DNA of 8,366 bases from a bacterium (GTDB taxonomy: Bacteria; 4484-113; JAFGCY01). This document shows, one piece after another, positions 5,598 to 8,366 of this stretch. The stretch lies in contig JADZFO010000041.1 in the NCBI GenBank assembly GCA_020849855.1, positions 1 to 8,366 of the forward strand. Direction: 5' to 3'. A model generated the notes under the pieces. The model ran no database searches. It was not told the origin of the DNA and was given only the letters and a program-made list of their open reading frames with translations. The first letter of the stretch is position 1. Every line of letters begins with the position of its first letter. Position numbers and translations under genes: made by a program.

Positions 5598-6401
5598 ATG
5601 CGCAAAATCTGGATGACGCTTCTGGTCGCCGTCCTGGTTGTCGGCATGTCTGTTCCGGCCTTCGCGAACGGCAGTGCGGTCGACCAGTTCAGCGCGGTCA
5701 AGTACATCCGTAATCTGAGCGACCTGGCGGCTCAGTACCGCGACCACGGTCTCTCGCTTCAGCTCGATGGCCACAACTACGAATGGCTGATTTTCAGCGA
5801 TTCGTGCATCCGGCAGAACATCGAGGCGGAGCTGGTGATACTGGGCCGCAGTAATGAGCACATCATCGACCCGCTGGCCTGGCAGCTGCATGTTGACATG
5901 CTGAACCAGACCATCGACCAGATCAATACCATTACCGAAGAGCTCGGCACTTATAACTTCTATCCCAACCAGGATAGTATTGTTGAGAAGATCGCCAAGA
6001 AGGCCGGTGAGGGCACGAAGGTTCTGGAGAACGTCGAGAAAGAGCTTGGCCGTGGCGAAGAGCGCAACTACGCGGATCTGGCCACCTATGGTGAAAAGCT
6101 CTGGATGATTGGCAACGATCTGATCTGCCTGGTCAAGGACCTCGATTACGAGAACTGGACCGCTCTGTACAGCGATTATCTCTGCGCAGGCGATGCCTGC
6201 CAGAACAGCTTCCCGGTCTGCATGGCCTGCTGGAACTGCGATGGCGGTTGCAGCAATGGCTGCCCCTCCGTCTCTACCGCGACGGTCAAGGGTAAGGAAT
6301 GCGAGCGGAAGTGCTGCCCCAAGTCCAACTGCAAGAAGTGCAAGGGCAAGGGATGTGGCAGCTGCAAGAGCAAGTGTGGAGGCTGCAGTACGTGCAAGTA
6401 G
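5598..6401 (+). CDS. Exported helical protein with 17-cysteine C-terminal tail
   Basis: The 267-residue product starts with a clear signal peptide (MRKIWMTLLVAVLVVGMSVP, cleavage after AFA at about 24). Residues 25-190 look mainly helical and amphipathic, with isolated cysteines at 70 and 177. Residues 196-266 hold 17 cysteines, mostly as CxxC or CxxxC: CMACWNC, CDGGCSNGC, then a Lys/Gly-rich end KCCPKSNCKKC and CGSCKSKCGGCSTCK. I do not recognise the family. The tail could bind metal (metallothionein-like), form a disulfide cross-linked network in the envelope, or be a lipid- or thiol-modified anchor; the sequence alone does not decide. The start at 5598 is set by the ten-base Shine-Dalgarno and signal peptide. 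Expression should be strong given the promoter at 5532-5561. The DsbD-alpha-like protein two genes upstream is a possible thiol partner. Base composition matches its neighbours, so there is no sign of recent transfer. Confidence 0.85.
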   Translation: MRKIWMTLLVAVLVVGMSVPAFANGSAVDQFSAVKYIRNLSDLAAQYRDHGLSLQLDGHNYEWLIFSDSCIRQNIEAELVILGRSNEHIIDPLAWQLHVDMLNQTIDQINTITEELGTYNFYPNQDSIVEKIAKKAGEGTKVLENVEKELGRGEERNYADLATYGEKLWMIGNDLICLVKDLDYENWTALYSDYLCAGDACQNSFPVCMACWNCDGGCSNGCPSVSTATVKGKECERKCCPKSNCKKCKGKGCGSCKSKCGGCSTCK

Positions 6402-6425
6402 CCCCGTGGCCTTAGAGCCGGGGCT
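6400..6425 (+). other. Hairpin directly after the stop of the Cys-rich tail gene, no T-tract
   Basis: AGCCCCG (6400-6406) pairs with CGGGGCT (6419-6425); the first arm overlaps the stop codon. No T-run follows, so it is not a normal terminator; it may protect the mRNA 3' end or pause RNA polymerase. Confidence 0.5.
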
Positions 6426-6497
6426 GCTTGCCTTACTGCCGGGACCCTGCCGTCAGGGGGGGAAAGACGGACTATCCATTTGAACCTAGAGAGAGTG

Positions 6498-6532
6498 AGC
6501 CAGGGGCACAGCCTCTGGCTTCTTTTTTTATT
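6498..6532 (+). terminator. Intrinsic terminator downstream of the Cys-rich tail gene
   Basis: A 9-bp stem with one G-U pair (6498-6506 with 6512-6520), loop CACAG, followed by TTCTTTTTTT. It lies about 97 bases after the stop codon, so the gene has a long 3' untranslated region or a short separate RNA ends here. Confidence 0.88.
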
Positions 6533-6779
6533 GCTCTTTTGTGCCAGCCGCTCCAGGCCCTTCTGCCGCTCTTTTGCCCGATGAGCCGCGCCGAAAGGTA
6601 AGAATCAGGCCTCTTCAGGGTAGAATATTAGGTAGCCGGATCCTGCGCAGATGTGCTTTGGCGGGAAATTCGCGGGATGGGTTTACCAGCCTGTAACATT
6701 TCCTTCCGGTTAGCATCTTGTTTATTGCTGACGCATAGTCAGTGCTGTGCGGGCTCCGAGTCAGGACAGCGGAGAGCAA
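6533..6779 (+). promoter_or_regulatory. Gene-free leader region of gspF with a possible -10 box
   Basis: No supported gene lies between the terminator at 6498-6532 and the gspF start. TAGAAT at 6621-6626 is a good -10 hexamer but has no convincing -35. Transcription from it would begin near 6633, giving a leader of about 147 nt. A short inverted repeat CTGAC/GTCAG lies at 6728-6742. A direct repeat of GCTCTTTTG occurs at 6533 and 6568. Nothing else was recognised. Confidence 0.3.
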
Positions 6780-7997
6780 ATGAAGACGTTCGTTTATACC
6801 GCGAAGGATGCAAGTGGCAAGGTCATCTCCTCCCAGGTGGAGGCGGACAGCCACAAGGCAGTAATCGAGGCGCTGCGCCAGGAAGGCTTCTTCGTCACGC
6901 GCATCGTTGAGAAGCGCCGCCCCTTCAACCCCTTCGTGCTCATCGAGCGCATGTTCAAGGTCGGCCTGAAGGAGCTTACTATCTTCAGCCGCCAGTTCGC
7001 CCTGCTGCTCAACGCCGGCCTGACCCTGTCAGAGGCGATTGACACCATCGAAGAGCAGACGCAGAACAACTCCTTCCGGGAGATCCTGCACCGGGTCAAG
7101 ATCGACATCCAGGGTGGCGAGACCCTGACCAAGGCGATGCAGAAGCATCCGCGCGCCTTCTCCACCTTCATGTGCTCCATGGTGCACTCAGGAGAGATCG
7201 GCGGTGCGCTGGACACCATCCTTGACCGCGTGGCCCAGTTCTATGAAAAGGAGCTGGAGCTGAAGAACAAGGTCAAGAGCGCGATGGTGTACCCGGTCAC
7301 GGTTATCGTCTTCGCCCTGGCCATCAGCCTCTTCATGCTGATGTACATCGTGCCCCAGTTCGCGGCTTTCTACTCGGACTTCAGCGGCGGCGAGGCCCAG
7401 CTTCCGGCCCTGACCCGCAAGATGATCGACATCTCCAACTGGCTGCAGAAGTACTGGTACTACCTGCTGACCATCCCGATCTTCCTGATCATCTTCTGGA
7501 AGTTCCGCAACTCCAAGTGGGGCCACAAGCTGCTGGATCCCCTGGTCCTGCGTATCCCCATCTTCGGCCCCCTGGCCCGCAAGGTCGCCATCACCCGCTT
7601 CACCCGCACCTTCGGCGTGCTGACCCAGAGCGGCGTGCCGATCCTCGAGTCCCTCGAGGTGGCGAAGAACACGGCCTCCAACGACGTCATCAAGCGCGCC
7701 ATCGAGTACACCCGTGAGCGGATCCGCGAAGGCGAGACCATCCACGGCCCGATGAAGCGCACCAAGGTCTTCCCGCCGATCGTGACCAACCTGATCAGCG
7801 TGGGCGAGGAAGCCGGTAACCTTGAAGAGATCCTCTTCAAGATCAGTGACTACTACGATGATGAAATCGATGCCACCATCCGTTCCCTGGCCTCGCTCAT
7901 CGAGCCGATCATGATCGTGGTCGTCGGCGGCCTCGTCGGTGTCATCGTCGTGTCCCTGTACCTGCCCATCTTCAACCTGGTTAACGTAATCAAGTAA
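6780..7997 (+). CDS. GspF/PilC family inner-membrane platform protein (type II secretion / type IV pilus)
   Basis: The 405-residue product has the usual family length and starts MKTFVYTAKDASGKVISSQV, typical of GspF/PilC. ATG 6780 is preferred over the upstream GTG at 6747 because GGAG (6771-6774) is well placed and the family N-terminus begins here. Two homologous T2SS-F domains are visible: one at about 63-170 (LKELTIFSRQFALLLNAGLTL, HSGEIGGALDTIL) and one at about 270-375 (ITRFTRTFGVLTQSGVPILE, SVGEEAGNLEEIL). Membrane segments lie at about 170-195, 222-243 and 374-400. The protein sits in the inner membrane at the base of the machine, contacting the assembly ATPase and helping pull pilin subunits from the membrane. 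The prepilin that follows supports a pilus or pseudopilus role. The ATPase and peptidase genes are not in the window, so pilC and gspF cannot be told apart. Confidence 0.95.
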   Translation: MKTFVYTAKDASGKVISSQVEADSHKAVIEALRQEGFFVTRIVEKRRPFNPFVLIERMFKVGLKELTIFSRQFALLLNAGLTLSEAIDTIEEQTQNNSFREILHRVKIDIQGGETLTKAMQKHPRAFSTFMCSMVHSGEIGGALDTILDRVAQFYEKELELKNKVKSAMVYPVTVIVFALAISLFMLMYIVPQFAAFYSDFSGGEAQLPALTRKMIDISNWLQKYWYYLLTIPIFLIIFWKFRNSKWGHKLLDPLVLRIPIFGPLARKVAITRFTRTFGVLTQSGVPILESLEVAKNTASNDVIKRAIEYTRERIREGETIHGPMKRTKVFPPIVTNLISVGEEAGNLEEILFKISDYYDDEIDATIRSLASLIEPIMIVVVGGLVGVIVVSLYLPIFNLVNVIK

Positions 7998-8005
7998 GCC
8001 AGGCC

Positions 8006-8086
8006 GCGCCGGTGAGGCGCAAGCAGCTTGAAAACTGCACTTCCGGCCGGGAATTTGTCCCGGAAGGCTGATGGCAGCTTGCCATC
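8006..8086 (+). other. Run of four hairpins between gspF and the prepilin gene
   Basis: Four inverted repeats follow one another: GCGCC/GGCGC (8006-8010, 8016-8020), GCAG/CTGC (8023-8026, 8035-8038), CCGGGA/TCCCGG (8047-8052, 8058-8063) and GATGGCA/TGCCATC (8070-8076, 8080-8086). A competing stem CTTCCGG/CCGGAAG (8040-8046, 8060-8066) excludes the third. No T-tract follows, so this is not an intrinsic terminator. It could be a processing site between gspF and pilin mRNA, an RNA stabiliser, or a folded RNA element. It has no match to a riboswitch class I know. Confidence 0.45.
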
Positions 8087-8107
8087 CGGCCTGTCGGAGG
8101 TTATCAT
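8079..8107 (+). promoter_or_regulatory. Sigma70 promoter of the prepilin gene
   Basis: TTGCCA (8079-8084) and TATCAT (8102-8107) each match consensus at 5 of 6 positions with the optimal 17-bp spacer. Transcription would start near 8114, about 80 nt before the start codon. This allows the major pilin to be made in excess over GspF. The -35 overlaps the right arm of the last hairpin. Confidence 0.65.
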
Positions 8108-8126
8108 TTAACGTGGCTGTAACGGC

Positions 8127-8142
8127 CGGCCCAGCTTTTGCG
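8127..8142 (+). promoter_or_regulatory. Weak sigma54-like site upstream of the prepilin
   Basis: CGGCCC, 5 bases, TTGCG fits the TGGCAC-N5-TTGCA spacing of sigma54 promoters, with the invariant GG (8128-8129) and GC (8140-8141) in place but other positions off. Pilin genes in several bacteria use sigma54, so it is listed as an alternative to the sigma70 promoter just upstream. Confidence 0.2.
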
Positions 8143-8194
8143 CGCAGGCTGCAGCGATGATTTATTCATCCACATTATTCACGGAGGTGTCCTA

Positions 8195-8365
8195 GTGACC
8201 CGTACCCATCTCGCCAAGGGCTTTACCCTGATTGAGCTCCTGGTGGTTATCGTCATTATTGGCATTCTGGCGGCGATCGCGCTGCCGAACTACATCAAGG
8301 TCAAGGAAAAGGCGAAGGAAGCCGAAGTCAAGGCGAACCTGCACAACATTCAGCTGAGTGTTGAG
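8195..8365 (+). CDS. Type IV pilin / pseudopilin precursor (3' end outside window)
   Basis: The gene starts at GTG 8195 with GGAGGTG (8183-8189) 5 nt upstream and runs off the window end after 57 codons. The product begins MTRTHLAKG then FTLIELLVVIVIIGILAAIA, the classic class III signal: a short basic leader cut by the prepilin peptidase after Gly9, Phe at mature position 1, Glu at position 5, and a hydrophobic helix that anchors the subunit and packs the fibre core. The following KVKEKAKEAEVKANLHNIQL is the usual charged helix extension. Whether it is a major pilin or a type II secretion pseudopilin (GspG-like) cannot be decided without the C-terminus. The adjacent gspF/pilC gene supports assembly by the same machine. 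Confidence 0.95.
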   Translation, partial: MTRTHLAKGFTLIELLVVIVIIGILAAIALPNYIKVKEKAKEAEVKANLHNIQLSVE

Positions 8366-8366
8366 C

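Noticed and set aside
6533-6578. Direct repeat GCTCTTTTG at 6533 and 6568
   Set aside because: Only nine bases, one copy lies in the tail region of the terminator, and no mobile element or further copies accompany it.
8006-8090. Cyclic-di-GMP riboswitch before the prepilin gene
   Set aside because: Considered because such switches precede pilin genes elsewhere and GCGCAAGC and CCGGCC are present, but the conserved core and tetraloop arrangement are missing.

Overview
The window is GC-rich (clearly above 60 % by eye) DNA from a diderm (Gram-negative type) bacterium. It carries an LptD/OstA-type outer-membrane protein, a lipoprotein with a lipobox, and type IV pilus or type II secretion parts (a GspF/PilC platform protein and a class III prepilin). 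No rRNA, tRNA or housekeeping marker allows a phylum call, and the unfamiliar surface proteins suggest a poorly characterised lineage. All seven genes are on the + strand. No mobile element, CRISPR array or tRNA was seen.

Layout: (1) 2-751, the 3' end of a secreted protein made of 92-residue cysteine-rich fibronectin-III-like repeats. (2) 796-950, its terminator, then a separate promoter-hairpin-terminator unit that looks like a small RNA or an attenuator. (3) 1051-2751, a lipoprotein with an FN3-like domain related to the repeats of gene 1 and two carboxypeptidase-regulatory-like domains. (4) 2894-3382, a small exported DsbD-alpha-like protein. (5) about 3462-5519, an LptD-like outer-membrane barrel whose start is uncertain. 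(6) 5598-6401, an exported helical protein with a tail of 17 cysteines, behind a near-perfect sigma70 promoter. (7) 6780-7997, GspF/PilC. (8) 8195 to the window end, a prepilin with a G|FTLIEL cleavage site, missing its 3' end.

Architecture: genes 1, 2, 3 and 5 are each followed by an intrinsic terminator, and most intergenic gaps hold an AT-rich -10-like hexamer that stands out in the GC-rich background. The genes therefore look mostly like single-gene transcription units, not one operon. Exceptions are the LptD-like gene, with no terminator before the next promoter, and the gspF-prepilin gap, which has a run of hairpins instead of a terminator.

Theme: all seven products are exported or membrane-bound. 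Two are extremely cysteine-rich and a third belongs to a thiol-disulfide domain family. That the DsbD-alpha-like protein serves the cysteine-rich ones is an inference from proximity only. The most unusual items are the Cys-rich FN3 repeats, the Cys-rich tail protein with its strong promoter, the small promoter-hairpin-terminator unit, and the 26-nt alternating pyrimidine-purine tract at the disputed start of the LptD-like gene.
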